Below are positions 26,382 to 34,875 of a DNA stretch of 64,000 nucleotides, one piece after another. This DNA is from Sphingomicrobium sediminis. GTDB lineage: Bacteria > Pseudomonadota > Alphaproteobacteria > Sphingomonadales > Sphingomonadaceae. Positions within the stretch are counted from its first letter, which is position 1. Each line of letters begins with the position of its first letter. The notes under the pieces are model-generated. The model was given only the letters and a program-made list of their open reading frames with translations, did no database searches and was not told the DNA's origin. A program made the position numbers and the translations under genes. The stretch covers positions 1,364,001 to 1,428,000 of the forward strand of contig NZ_JAMSHT010000001.1 of the NCBI RefSeq assembly GCF_023805295.1. Direction: 5' to 3'.

Positions 26382-26936
26382 TTAGTAGCGATAGCCATAG
26401 TTACGATAGCGACGATCGTCATAGCGATCGTTGCGGTCGACATCGGTATCGCGGATGCGACCATTATATTCGATCTCGCAATTCCAGTTGAGGTCGCCGC
26501 CTCGACGGTCGTAGCGATTGTAGCGGCTGTTGCGATCGTAGCGGCTGTAGCGGTCATAGCCGTAGACGTTGCGACCGCTGGTGGCGGTGCCATAGACCTT
26601 CCAGCCATAGCGCGTGCGTTCGACATGGGTGATGTCGGTCACCTGGCCGCCAGGGCCGTAACGGCCGCGATAGTCGCGCAGGATGCGCGCATCGACACGG
26701 CGGGCGCAGCGATCGACCGCTTCACGCTCGCCGCGAATACCGCGACGGTCATAGCGATCGTAGCGATCGCGGTAATAAGGCTGTCCGCCCAGAACTTCGC
26801 TCAGCACTGCGCCGACAATCCGTTCTGCGGCCCTGCCGTCGCGGTCATAGCCCTGCGCCTGCGCCGGGCTGGCCAATGCTGCACTCGCTGCGATCATGCC
26901 GGCGGCCGGCACTGCCATCTTCAGAAATTTCGCCAT
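26382..26936 (-). CDS. Exported Arg/Tyr/Asp-rich repeat protein
   Basis: A 184-residue protein with a signal peptide (about 1-26, SPAQAQ) whose mature part is dominated by Tyr, Arg and Asp. Runs such as YYRDRYDRYDRR and YDRYSRYDRNSRYNRYDRR form imperfect YDR repeats. Between them lies a more ordinary segment (residues about 70-120) with VDRCARRVDARIL and TRYGWKVYGT, resembling small exported proteins common in sphingomonads. It is very basic and likely secreted or periplasmic. Function unknown. Start at 26936 chosen for the signal peptide and a GGGAGAG site upstream. Confidence 0.72.
   Translation of the reverse strand: MAKFLKMAVPAAGMIAASAALASPAQAQGYDRDGRAAERIVGAVLSEVLGGQPYYRDRYDRYDRRGIRGEREAVDRCARRVDARILRDYRGRYGPGGQVTDITHVERTRYGWKVYGTATSGRNVYGYDRYSRYDRNSRYNRYDRRGGDLNWNCEIEYNGRIRDTDVDRNDRYDDRRYRNYGYRY
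26391..26560 (-). repeat. Degenerate short repeats encoding YDR/YR units
   Basis: On the plus strand the DNA is a run of imperfect TAGCGATCG / TAGCGGCTG-like units, coding on the minus strand for repeated Tyr-Asp-Arg and Tyr-Asn-Arg. A second, shorter run occurs near 26745-26780. Such tracts are prone to slippage, so copy number may vary between strains. Confidence 0.55.
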
Positions 26937-27213
26937 GGGGTTCTCTCCCAATCCTGTTCCATTGTTACACCGATGACCGGCACGGCGTCGCAGCGCGTCG
27001 ATCTTCGCCAACAGGGGTAGGAAAGCGTGCATGCATTCATCCTGAACGTAGCTGTTGGCGGGGGTTCATCTTGGCCGAATGGCGGCGCGGTTCATCGTTA
27101 ACGCATGCAGTCGTTTCGCCTACGAAACCTTACTTTTCCGCCATAAATGCCGGGTCGTCGCCTTGCCAATGTAACATGGTTTAGTCATCATGCCGGGGAA
27201 AGGGGCGAGTCGC

Positions 27214-27660
27214 ATGAAGAGATTCCTATTCCCCGTGGCTCTGGCCACCGCAGCGCTGGGAGGCTGCGCGGGCCTCGACATACCCACCGATCCGCTGACG
27301 GCGAACCAATGGCATCTGGTCGCCATCGAGCGGCCCAGCCAGCCGACCGTCAACCTGTCGGGCCGGGCGCAGGACAGCCACTGGATCCGTTTCCGCCAGG
27401 GCGGCGATTTCAATGCCAGCCTCGACTGCAATACTGGCAATGGAGATTGGTATCGTCCGGGTTCGGGCGCATCGGGTGCGCGCGAAGGCCTGCTCGAAAT
27501 CGGCGAGATTGCGTCGACCCGCGCCCTTTGCCCGTCGCCAAGCTATGGCGAGGAGATGGCCGCCGCGCTGCCGCTCGCGACCGCCTACGAGATTTACGAC
27601 AATGATCGCACGCTCGTCGTGCGCACTCGTACCGCCAGCTACCGCTTTACCGCGCGCTGA
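27214..27660 (+). CDS. META-like domain lipoprotein
   Basis: A 148-residue lipoprotein with signal sequence and lipobox LGGC, then ANQWHLVAIE...RFRQGGDFNASLDCNTGNGDW, which resembles the META/HslJ pattern (W.L.SI..., F...G.v.G..GCN.). These are small beta-rich envelope proteins, some linked to heat or novobiocin resistance. Two cysteines (Cys in SLDCNTG and ALCPSP) may bond. It opens a run of same-strand envelope genes to 30.7 kb. Start at 27214 chosen because the signal peptide begins there. Confidence 0.72.
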   Translation: MKRFLFPVALATAALGGCAGLDIPTDPLTANQWHLVAIERPSQPTVNLSGRAQDSHWIRFRQGGDFNASLDCNTGNGDWYRPGSGASGAREGLLEIGEIASTRALCPSPSYGEEMAAALPLATAYEIYDNDRTLVVRTRTASYRFTAR

Positions 27661-27722
27661 TTTGTTCAAGGCGCGACCTTTGATCGGAGTGATGCCAATC
27701 TAGTGACTTAAGGGAGACTGAC

Positions 27723-28505
27723 ATGAAAACCGTTGCCACCCGCACTCTCGCCTTGGGAGCTATTGCCTTGGTCGCAGTTCCGGCACCTGCAATTGCGGAC
27801 CCAGCACGCCAGCTAGTCGATATCAACGGTATGTATGCCGGCCCAGGCGAACGTGCATTGCGTGATCGCGGTTTTGCCTTTGTCAGTCACGAACGGAACT
27901 CGCGGGGCTACGACTACAGCTATTGGTGGGACGAAGACGACGATGATTGCGTTCGCGTAGAGGAATATGACGGACGCGTTCAGTCGATCAGCGATGCCAG
28001 CGATCAAGATTGCGGTCACCATCTCAGTTCGGGGGTTGAAACGGCTCTCGGCGTCGCTGCGGGTGCAGCCATTCTCGGCGCAATCTTCGGAAGCAAAGGC
28101 CATGACGATGATCGGGATGAGAATCAGCGAAACTCTGATCGGGAATATGATCGCGGCTATACCGACGGCCTTCACAATGCATCATACCATAACCGAAGGG
28201 GGACGGATGAATATGCAAGCGGCTACCGGGCGGGTGTAACCCAGCGAAACGCCAATCTACGCCATCATGACCGCCGCGGTGGCTACTCAGATTATGCCGA
28301 TTGGCGGGATCTTGTCGGCGCGCGCGCCACTGCGATCGACCAACTCAATAATCGCGGCTTCGAGCAAGTCGACAATTTCGTAAGCGGCAATGCCCGCTAT
28401 TCGATCTGGTGGCGCGAGGGGTCCCGCCAATGCCTGCAGGTGATCACTGCCGACGGTCGCCTCGAGAATATCACCGACATCCGAACGCATCCGCGCTGTC
28501 GCTAA
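27723..28505 (+). CDS. Exported protein with a duplicated WW/Cys domain and a glycine-rich helix
   Basis: 260 residues with a signal peptide (1-25). Residues 31-97 and 197-259 are clearly two copies of one domain: both run LV...RGF..V...Y..WW....C..V...DGR...I.D.....C, with Cys76/Cys97 and Cys237/Cys259. Between them lie a small-residue helix ([17 protein letters not shown], about 107-123), similar to glycine-zipper segments, and a polar linker with two GY.DG/GYRAG elements. The gene is somewhat lower in G+C than its neighbours. I do not know a named family. An envelope location and paired disulfides are inferred from the sequence. Confidence 0.72.
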   Translation: MKTVATRTLALGAIALVAVPAPAIADPARQLVDINGMYAGPGERALRDRGFAFVSHERNSRGYDYSYWWDEDDDDCVRVEEYDGRVQSISDASDQDCGHHLSSGVETALGVAAGAAILGAIFGSKGHDDDRDENQRNSDREYDRGYTDGLHNASYHNRRGTDEYASGYRAGVTQRNANLRHHDRRGGYSDYADWRDLVGARATAIDQLNNRGFEQVDNFVSGNARYSIWWREGSRQCLQVITADGRLENITDIRTHPRCR

Positions 28506-28515
28506 GGAGGCCGAC

Positions 28516-29205
28516 ATGAAGTCGATATTCTGCGCGCCTGCCTTCGCGCTGGCACTTGCCGCCTGCGGGGGTGATGCGGCCACCGACGAACCCGAGGCTC
28601 CAGCCGAAGAAGTCGCCGTCATCGGCGAGGATCTCGCACCCTTCGGCGACGGCTATCCCAACAGCGGCGATCCCTGCCTCCGCCTCGGCGAGAGCGAGGC
28701 GACCAGCAACTATCTCGACGATAGCGCGATCCTTGTCGGCTGTCCGACCGAGGCCGATGCCGAAGCGCTCGACGGCGAGATTGTCGGCAATGTCGGCGGC
28801 GTCCGCCTGGTCTCGGTCCCGACAGGCGATGCTAATGCCGGCATGGGCGAAGGCGGCCCGCCGATGGTCGAGGAAATGCCCGACCTTCCCGATCCCGAAA
28901 CCGGCTACAATGCGACGGCAATGGTGCCCTGCGGCTTTGGCGGCGCGGCGCCAACGTCCAACTGCGATGCGGGCGTCAAGCGCAATTGGGGCGATGATGG
29001 CACCACGTTGGTCGAAGTTACCAAACCCGATGGCCGCAAACGGGCCATCTTCTTCCGCGGCACGACGCCTTATGGTGCCGACGGCGCACAGGCCGACGGT
29101 TCCGCCGGTTGGGACTTCGAAGTCAGCCGTGACGGCGACCAGGTGACGATCAATTACGGTCCGGAAACCTATATCGTCGTCGATGCCTTCGTCGAAGGCG
29201 GATAG
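28516..29205 (+). CDS. Hypothetical lipoprotein
   Basis: A 229-residue acidic lipoprotein with signal sequence and lipobox LAAC (Cys16), followed by a low-complexity Glu/Ala/Pro spacer. The core has four or more cysteines (DPCLRLG, LVGCPTE, MVPCGFG, SNCDAG) and a C-terminal beta-rich part (RRK-free, [17 protein letters not shown]). Family not recognised. AAGGAG sits at ideal spacing before the ATG, 10 bases after the preceding stop, so it is co-transcribed with the duplicated-domain protein. Confidence 0.7.
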   Translation: MKSIFCAPAFALALAACGGDAATDEPEAPAEEVAVIGEDLAPFGDGYPNSGDPCLRLGESEATSNYLDDSAILVGCPTEADAEALDGEIVGNVGGVRLVSVPTGDANAGMGEGGPPMVEEMPDLPDPETGYNATAMVPCGFGGAAPTSNCDAGVKRNWGDDGTTLVEVTKPDGRKRAIFFRGTTPYGADGAQADGSAGWDFEVSRDGDQVTINYGPETYIVVDAFVEGG

Positions 29206-29208
29206 GCC

Positions 29209-29508
29209 ATGACCGGGGGGACTGGATCGAAGCGCTCGGGCGCGCAGCGCGTCCTGCTGGGCTTCGGCATCGTCTATGCGCTAGCCGGCCTGCTTGCGCT
29301 GATTGTCATCCCGGCCAGCGTCTATGGCTGGTTCGGGGTGGAGTCCGATCCGCTATCAGGCGTCTTTGCCCTGCTCCTCGCCCTGCCCTGGACCATCGCG
29401 CTCTACCTGATGGGAGATGTCGGCACGTGGGGAAGCCTTGCCTTCTGCACTGCCGCCATCGCCCTCAACATCTATCTCATCTGGCGCTTCTCGCGCCCGC
29501 GTCGGTAA
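29209..29508 (+). CDS. Small three-helix membrane protein
   Basis: A 99-residue protein starting three bases after the preceding stop. Three hydrophobic segments (about 15-37, 48-66 and 70-90) and a basic tail (WRFSRPRR) suggest an inner-membrane protein with the tail in the cytoplasm. Family not recognised. Its position inside the envelope cluster, with the L,D-transpeptidase gene starting ten bases after it, suggests joint expression. Confidence 0.66.
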   Translation: MTGGTGSKRSGAQRVLLGFGIVYALAGLLALIVIPASVYGWFGVESDPLSGVFALLLALPWTIALYLMGDVGTWGSLAFCTAAIALNIYLIWRFSRPRR

Positions 29509-29518
29509 AGGTAACGTA

Positions 29519-30496
29519 ATGCGCATTCTGATTGCGGCAGCCGCCTTGCTTATTTCCACCCCCGCTCTTGCACAAGGAGCGAAGGTAACCTCGCCGATCG
29601 AACTGGCGCAGCGAGCCGACGACTTGAAGCCCGGCGAATGGGTTTGGGCGCCCGAGATCGCGCCCGAGGGGCCGGTCGTCGTCTATGTCGATCTCACCCG
29701 CCAACTGGCGGACGTGTATCGCAATGGTCTTCGGATCGGCGTCACGACCGTATCGACCGGCAAGCCTGGCCACGAGACCCCGACCGGCATCTTCAAGATC
29801 CTGCAAAAGGATCGGTGGCACCATTCCTCCACCTACAACAACGCGCCCATGTATTTTCAGCAGCGCCTCACGTGGGACGGCGTGGCGCTCCATGCCGGCG
29901 GCCTACCGGGCTATCCCGAGAGCCATGGCTGCGTGCACCTGCCCTACGAATTCGCCGAGGAATTGTTCGGCACGACCACGATGGGCGGCACGATCATCGT
30001 TCAGGGGCGCGCCGGCGCGCCGATAAAGCTCCGCGCCGCCGGCGTCCTTTCGCCCGCCACCGGGCAAGGCGAAGGCGAAGATTATCGCCCGCTGGGAAGT
30101 GCAGACTGGCGCTGGACCCCTGAAGTGGCTCCCGAAGGTCCGGTATCGATCGTCATCAGTTCGAGCGACAGACGCATGGTCGTCATGCGCAATGGCAAGG
30201 AGATCGGGCGAAGCATTGTCGACCTAGGCGGGCAGCACAGCGCCACCAAGCTCGCCACCCTTATCGTCGACGGTACGGGTCAATTTCATTGGTCGGTCAT
30301 CCCTCTGCCCGGTCACGAGGGCGACGGCGGACATGCGCTCGATGCAACATTGCTCGAGCGAATGCGACTGCCCGAAGAATTCGAACGCCGGTTGAAGCCG
30401 GTGCTATCCGCAGGGATGCACGTGCTGGTTACCCCCGCCCCGATCCGGGCAGAAACGACCGGCGTCCCGATCACCGTTGCCGCAGCCAAACAGTAG
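29519..30496 (+). CDS. L,D-transpeptidase (YkuD), with a decayed second repeat
   Basis: 325 residues, signal peptide 1-19 (PALAQ). The YkuD catalytic domain covers about 48-163 with His125 and the signature SHGCVHLP (Cys138), so it can cross-link peptidoglycan or attach proteins to it. Residues 199-236 (RWTPEVAPEGPVSIVIS...DRRMVVMRNGKEIG) copy residues 43-80 (VWAPEIAPEGPVVVYVD...RQLADVYRNGLRIG), so a second YkuD-like domain follows, but it has no Cys motif and must be inactive. The ATG at 29519 lies 10 bases after the previous stop. Confidence 0.88.
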   Translation: MRILIAAAALLISTPALAQGAKVTSPIELAQRADDLKPGEWVWAPEIAPEGPVVVYVDLTRQLADVYRNGLRIGVTTVSTGKPGHETPTGIFKILQKDRWHHSSTYNNAPMYFQQRLTWDGVALHAGGLPGYPESHGCVHLPYEFAEELFGTTTMGGTIIVQGRAGAPIKLRAAGVLSPATGQGEGEDYRPLGSADWRWTPEVAPEGPVSIVISSSDRRMVVMRNGKEIGRSIVDLGGQHSATKLATLIVDGTGQFHWSVIPLPGHEGDGGHALDATLLERMRLPEEFERRLKPVLSAGMHVLVTPAPIRAETTGVPITVAAAKQ

Positions 30497-30505
30497 GGAA
30501 ATCAG

Positions 30506-30676
30506 ATGGACATCGATATTCCGCACTTGTTCGCCACGATGGTCGTGCTTGCCGTCGCCATCTTGGTGTCGGACCACTTGGGCTGGAAAGAAAAGGGCAA
30601 GTTCAGCTGGAAGCTGTTTGCCCTGATCTTCGTCGCCATTCTCGCGCTCAACCTTGCCTGGCCTTACGCCGCCTGA
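30506..30676 (+). CDS. 56-residue two-helix membrane protein
   Basis: A short gene ten bases after the L,D-transpeptidase stop, with AGGGAA upstream of its ATG. The product has two hydrophobic helices (about 8-21, FATMVVLAVAILVS, and 36-51, LFALIFVAILALNL) joined by a charged loop (DHLGWKEKGKFSW), giving a helical hairpin in the membrane. It ends four bases from the convergent peptidase gene. Not a family I recognise, but spacing, ribosome binding site and composition support a real gene. Confidence 0.6.
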   Translation: MDIDIPHLFATMVVLAVAILVSDHLGWKEKGKFSWKLFALIFVAILALNLAWPYAA

Positions 30677-30679
30677 TCC

Positions 30680-32860
30680 TTATTCACCGCCCGCCATGTT
30701 GAGTGCGGGATCGGCGATCGGCACGTCGAGGCCGGTATGTTCGGCCAGGAAAGCGGCGACGTCGGCGGCTTCTTCGATGATCTTGTCGGTGGGCTTACCC
30801 GAACCGTGACCCGCGCGGGTCTCGATGCGGATGAGCAGCGGATCATCGCCAGGCCCGGCCACTTCCTGCAGCGCGGCGACATATTTGAAGCTGTGACCCG
30901 GCACGACGCGATCGTCCGTGTCCGCCGTTGTCACAAGAATCGCCGGATAGTCGGTCTCCGCCTCGACATTGTGATAGGGCGAGAAGGCAAGATTATAGCG
31001 CGCGTCGCGCTCCTGCTGCGGATAATTGTAATCATCCACCCAGTAGCGGCCCGCGGTGAAGCGGTCGAAGCGCAGCATATCCATTACACCCACGGCCGCA
31101 TGGCCTGCATCGTAAAGGTCCGGGCGCTGGTTCATGCTGGCACCGATCAAGAGGCCGCCATTAGAGCGGCCCTCGATGGCGAGACCCTTGGGCGTGGTAA
31201 CGCCATTGGCCTTGAGCCATTCGCCTGCTGCAGCGAAATCGTCGAACACATTCTGCTTGTTGAAGCGGCGCCCGCCATCATGCCACGCCTTGCCATATTC
31301 GCCGCCGCCACGAATGTTGGCGACCGCATAGGCACCGCCGGCATCGAGCCAGGCGAGGCGCACGGGATTGTAACCCGGCGTCACCGAAATGTTGAAGCCG
31401 CCATAGGCGTAGAGCAGGGTCGGAACCGGCCCCTCGACATCGGCGCGGCGGGTGATGAACATCGGCACGCGCGTGCCGTCCTTGCTCTCGTAGAAGACCT
31501 GTTCGGTGACATAGTCGCTGGGATCGAACGGCACGTCGGGCGCGGCCCAGACATTGCTGGTCCCGGTCGCCACGTCATAGCGGTAGATGGTCGTCGGCTG
31601 CGCAAAGCTGGAGAAGGCGTAGAAGGTCTCGCTCTTCTCCGGGCTGCCGCCGAAACCGCCCGCGCTGCCGATGCCCGGCAGGTCGACGGTGCGCACGAGA
31701 TCGCCGTCCATGTCATAGACGCGCGCTTCCGATTTCACGTCCACCAAATAGTTGGCGATGAGGTGGCCGCCGACATGGCTGACGCCGCTTAGCACCGCTT
31801 CATCCTCAGCGATCACCCATTCGCGGGCAAGGTCGGGATCGGCAATGTCGACCTTGAATACGCCGCCGCGCAGCGCGTCGCGATTGGTCGCGAAATAGAA
31901 AGTGGTGCCGGCATTGCCGACATAGCTCGTCTCATAGTCGACGCCCGGCTCGATCACGATCGGCATGCCGTCGCCCTCAAGGTCGATTACAGCGGTTTCC
32001 CAGCCGTCCGTGCCCGTCGAAGATGAAGTGACGAGATAGCGCCCGTCATCGCTGACGCTCGCGGTATTGTTGAGATCAGGATTGTCGGGGCGCGCGAAGA
32101 CCAGCTTGTCCTCGCTCTGGTCGGTGCCGAGCGCGTGGAAATAGACCGCCTGGTCGGTGTTGAGCCCGGTGAATTTGCCGCCTTCCTCGGTGGCGGGAAA
32201 ACGGCTGTAGTAGAAGCCCGACCCGTCCTTGGCCCAGGATAGACCCGAAAACTTTACCCACTCGATGCTGTCGGACAGCTTCTCGCCGGTCGCGACATCG
32301 AGCACTTCGATGGTGCGCCAGTCGGAGCCGCCATCCTGGATGAAGTAGGCAAGCTTGCTGCCATCGTCGCTGGCGACCGAGCCGGCCAGCGCGGTGGCGC
32401 CGTCTTCGGACCAGCCATTGGGGTCGATGAGGACGCGCTCACCGCCGTCCATGCCGTCGCGGACATAGAGCACCGACTGTGGCTGCAACCCGTCATTCTT
32501 GGAGTAGAAATAGCGTCCGCCCTTCTCGCTCGGCGCGCCGATCCGCTCGTAATCGTAAAGCGCAGTCATGCGCTGCTTGAAATAATTGCGCTGTGGCAGC
32601 GTCTCCAGATAGTCGAAGGTCAGCTCGTTCTGCGCCTCGACCCAGGCCGCGACTGCCGGTTCTTCACGGACATCGGCCTCGAGCCAGCGATAAGGATCCT
32701 CCACGCTCAGCGAGCCGACCTGGTAGGTCACGTCCTGCCGCACCGTGTCGGGATAGGCCATCGTCATTTCGGGCTCTCCGGTCGTCATGGCGGGTTCGTC
32801 ATAGGCGGTGGTGCAGGCCGTGCTGGCGAGCAGGATGGCGGTCAGGGCGGCAAGGCGCAT
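30680..32860 (-). CDS. Prolyl oligopeptidase family serine peptidase (S9A)
   Basis: About 726 residues. A probable lipoprotein or exported signal (LAALTAILLASTAC) is followed by the N-terminal propeller-flanking segment DPYRWLEAD, a beta-propeller (about 90-450) and the C-terminal alpha/beta-hydrolase. The catalytic triad is visible: Ser in GRSNGGLL, Asp in TADTDDRVVPGHS, His in RAGHGSGKP. S9A enzymes cleave short peptides after proline. The export signal suggests a periplasmic or outer-membrane enzyme that digests peptides taken up from outside. Start at 32860 has GGAGA upstream. Confidence 0.93.
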   Translation of the reverse strand: MRLAALTAILLASTACTTAYDEPAMTTGEPEMTMAYPDTVRQDVTYQVGSLSVEDPYRWLEADVREEPAVAAWVEAQNELTFDYLETLPQRNYFKQRMTALYDYERIGAPSEKGGRYFYSKNDGLQPQSVLYVRDGMDGGERVLIDPNGWSEDGATALAGSVASDDGSKLAYFIQDGGSDWRTIEVLDVATGEKLSDSIEWVKFSGLSWAKDGSGFYYSRFPATEEGGKFTGLNTDQAVYFHALGTDQSEDKLVFARPDNPDLNNTASVSDDGRYLVTSSSTGTDGWETAVIDLEGDGMPIVIEPGVDYETSYVGNAGTTFYFATNRDALRGGVFKVDIADPDLAREWVIAEDEAVLSGVSHVGGHLIANYLVDVKSEARVYDMDGDLVRTVDLPGIGSAGGFGGSPEKSETFYAFSSFAQPTTIYRYDVATGTSNVWAAPDVPFDPSDYVTEQVFYESKDGTRVPMFITRRADVEGPVPTLLYAYGGFNISVTPGYNPVRLAWLDAGGAYAVANIRGGGEYGKAWHDGGRRFNKQNVFDDFAAAGEWLKANGVTTPKGLAIEGRSNGGLLIGASMNQRPDLYDAGHAAVGVMDMLRFDRFTAGRYWVDDYNYPQQERDARYNLAFSPYHNVEAETDYPAILVTTADTDDRVVPGHSFKYVAALQEVAGPGDDPLLIRIETRAGHGSGKPTDKIIEEAADVAAFLAEHTGLDVPIADPALNMAGGE

Positions 32861-33014
32861 GGTCATTCTCCGTACGGATGCAAAATCGCGCAATGGATGG
32901 CCCCTCGCCCGGGTCTTGTCCAGTCGCGACGACGCTTGGTCGAAGCGTGATTGCTCCTGCGGGCGCCCTCGCTAGGTCGGTCGCGACGGATCGCAAGACA
33001 TGGAGAAGTTCACA

Positions 33015-33686
33015 ATGGTTCTCGGCCTCGTCGCCCTTGCCCTTATCCAATCCACGCCGATCGACGGCGCCCGGCTCCACGAAGGCGAGCAGTGTTTTGC
33101 CATCCATGCCGGCGGCAATCGCATCGGCACGGCGCGCCATGTCATCGAGCGTAGCGACGTGGATGGCGACCCTTATTGGACCATCACCGCCACGCAGCGG
33201 ATCGACGCCAACAATTTCGAAATGCAGGACGTCGCGATCCTCGATGGCGCGACGCTCCAGCCGCTGCGCCTCGACAATAGCCGCAATGGCGAAGCCTATG
33301 CGACGCTCGTCTATGGCGATGGCATGGTCTCGCGCACCATGGCGGCCTCGCCCGCGACGAGCGAAGAGATCGAGATCGACCCGGCCGCGCTCGATGCGAA
33401 TATCTGGGGACCGCTGCTGTCGGCGATCGACCTCGAACCCGGCATGAAACTCGACCTGCCCGCCTTCCACTATGAGCGGGGCGAAACGCGTTTCCTCATC
33501 GAGGTGCAGGGCGAGGAAGTGGTCGAGACGCCGACCGGCGCACGCGAGGCCTGGCTCGTCTCGATCGGCCATCCCGACACTGGCGGGGTCACCTACTGGA
33601 TCGCCAAGGATGACGGGACCGAACTCGGCATCCCCGGCGAACGGTTCGGCCAGACCCTGCTCGAAAGCTGCCCTGTCGTCGAATAG
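33015..33686 (+). CDS. Hypothetical exported protein
   Basis: A 223-residue protein with a short signal peptide (VLGLVALALIQSTPIDG), followed by a beta-rich domain with regularly spaced strands (CFAIHAGGNRIGTARHVIE, YWTITATQRIDANNFE, EAWLVSIGHPDTGGVTYW). The overall shape recalls DUF3108-type periplasmic proteins, but I would not assign it. Two cysteines lie at the extreme ends of the mature protein. The ATG at 33015 has GGAG upstream; an earlier ATG at 33000 is possible. Convergent with rplQ across a bidirectional terminator. Confidence 0.68.
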   Translation: MVLGLVALALIQSTPIDGARLHEGEQCFAIHAGGNRIGTARHVIERSDVDGDPYWTITATQRIDANNFEMQDVAILDGATLQPLRLDNSRNGEAYATLVYGDGMVSRTMAASPATSEEIEIDPAALDANIWGPLLSAIDLEPGMKLDLPAFHYERGETRFLIEVQGEEVVETPTGAREAWLVSIGHPDTGGVTYWIAKDDGTELGIPGERFGQTLLESCPVVE

Positions 33687-33704
33687 GCCCCGCCTAAAAC
33701 AAGA

Positions 33705-33737
33705 AGGGCGCGCCTGCCGTCATGGCAAGCGCGCCCT
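33705..33737. terminator. Bidirectional intrinsic terminator between rplQ and a convergent gene
   Basis: Stem AGGGCGCGC / GCGCGCCCT (9 bp), extended by an inner TGCC/GGCA pairing. Reading on the minus strand it is followed by TCTTGTTTT, so it ends rplQ; on the plus strand by CTTTGTT, so it can also end the exported-protein gene. Confidence 0.8.
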
Positions 33738-33767
33738 CTTTGTTCATTCTGGCAACGTGCCGGGGGC

Positions 33768-34184
33768 TTAGGCCTCCAGTTCGTCGTCCATATCGACCGG
33801 ACCCGAATCCTGGCCCTTGGCGTCGACGTCGCGATCGACGAGTTCGATGACGCCCATGGTCGCAGCGTCCGACGCGCGGATGCCGGCCTTAATGACGCGG
33901 GTGTAACCGCCGTCACGATCGGCATAGCGCTCGGCGAGCACGTCGAAGAGCTTCTTGAGCTGCGTGTCGTCCATCAGCTTGGCGTGCGCGAGACGACGGT
34001 TCGAAAGACCGCCCTTCTTGGCAAGCGTGATCAGCTTTTCGACATAGGGACGCAGTTCCTTCGCCTTCGGCAGGGTCGTCTTGATCTGCTCATGCTTGAT
34101 CAGCGAGGCTGCCATGTTGCGAAGCATGGCCTGACGGTGCGAGGAGGTGCGGTTGAGTTTACGATGGCCAACGCGATGGCGCAT
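33768..34184 (-). CDS. rplQ: 50S ribosomal protein L17
   Basis: A 138-residue ribosomal protein: [51 protein letters not shown] and the [10 protein letters not shown] block are diagnostic for L17. The C-terminus has an acidic extension beyond the usual 120-residue bacterial form. A ribosome binding site GGAG precedes the ATG. It normally follows rpoA directly; here rpoA ends 3.4 kb away, with a globin and a sensor kinase in between. It has its own promoter-like sequence (34308-34336) and terminator. Confidence 0.97.
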   Translation of the reverse strand: MRHRVGHRKLNRTSSHRQAMLRNMAASLIKHEQIKTTLPKAKELRPYVEKLITLAKKGGLSNRRLAHAKLMDDTQLKKLFDVLAERYADRDGGYTRVIKAGIRASDAATMGVIELVDRDVDAKGQDSGPVDMDDELEA

Positions 34185-34307
34185 AATCTTTTCTCCGTTC
34201 GTATGGAGCCCGTATTAGGTAGCTCCAGCCTGGCCGATGCTTTCGGGGGAACGGCCTTGCCCCAACAAAAAATCCGGCCGAGCGAGGCCCGCCGAACTTG
34301 CCCGCGC

Positions 34308-34336
34308 CTAAAAGGGGATTTTGCCCGCCAAGTCAA
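34308..34336 (-). promoter_or_regulatory. Predicted rplQ promoter
   Basis: On the minus strand: TTGACT (-35, 34331-34336), 17-base spacer, TTTTAG (-10, 34308-34313). The -35 box is near consensus, the -10 only fair. It would start transcription about 115 bases before the rplQ ATG. The absence of an upstream rpoA makes a separate promoter necessary. Confidence 0.55.
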
Positions 34337-34452
34337 GGGCAAAGCATATCTGCCGCCGGCCGCCCTGACACAATAGAAACATTGTCGCGCGTACGCCGAC
34401 ATTCGCCTGCGACAGGGCCGGTTCATCTTCAGCCTCGAACAAGGAGGAAGAG

Positions 34453-34875
34453 ATGACCCCGTTGCAGATTGCCCACGTCCAGAACAGCTTCGACAGGATC
34501 GCCGTCGACGCACCCCATTTTTCGGCGCTTTTCTATGCGCGGTTGTTCGCGCTGAACCCGCAGCTGCGCCGTCTGTTTGCAAGCGATATGGGGCACCAGG
34601 AACAGCGGCTCATGGAGATGATCCAGCTGGTCGTGAATTCGCTGGATTCCTTCGGCGGCCTCGTACCCGTGCTACGTGCCTTGGGCGAGCGGCACCAGGA
34701 TTATGGTGTTGCGCCACGCGACTATGACACGGTCGGATCGGCCCTGCTGTGGAGCCTCGACAAGGTGCTAGGCACCGGCTTTAGCCGCGAGGTGAAGCTG
34801 GCTTGGATCGCCGCCTATACGATCATGTCGACGACCATGCTCGAAGGCGCCCGCCGCCGCGCTGCCGCAGCCTAG
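34453..34875 (+). CDS. Globin-family haem protein
   Basis: A 140-residue single-domain globin of the bacterial (flavohaemoglobin/haemoglobin-like) type. Phe-containing CD region (PQLRRLFASDM) and proximal His81 (ALGERHQDYGV) are present, with no reductase domain. Such proteins bind oxygen or nitric oxide. A strong ribosome binding site AAGGAGG lies upstream. It is convergent with the four-PAS kinase, whose stop overlaps its own by four bases, and both sit in the gap that separates rplQ from rpoA. Confidence 0.9.
   Translation: MTPLQIAHVQNSFDRIAVDAPHFSALFYARLFALNPQLRRLFASDMGHQEQRLMEMIQLVVNSLDSFGGLVPVLRALGERHQDYGVAPRDYDTVGSALLWSLDKVLGTGFSREVKLAWIAAYTIMSTTMLEGARRRAAAA

Noticed and set aside
34270..34296. 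A second terminator-like element (GGCC...GGCC then TTTTTT) in the rplQ leader
   Set aside because: Only four pairs in the stem, too weak to call; noted because it echoes the rpsM leader.
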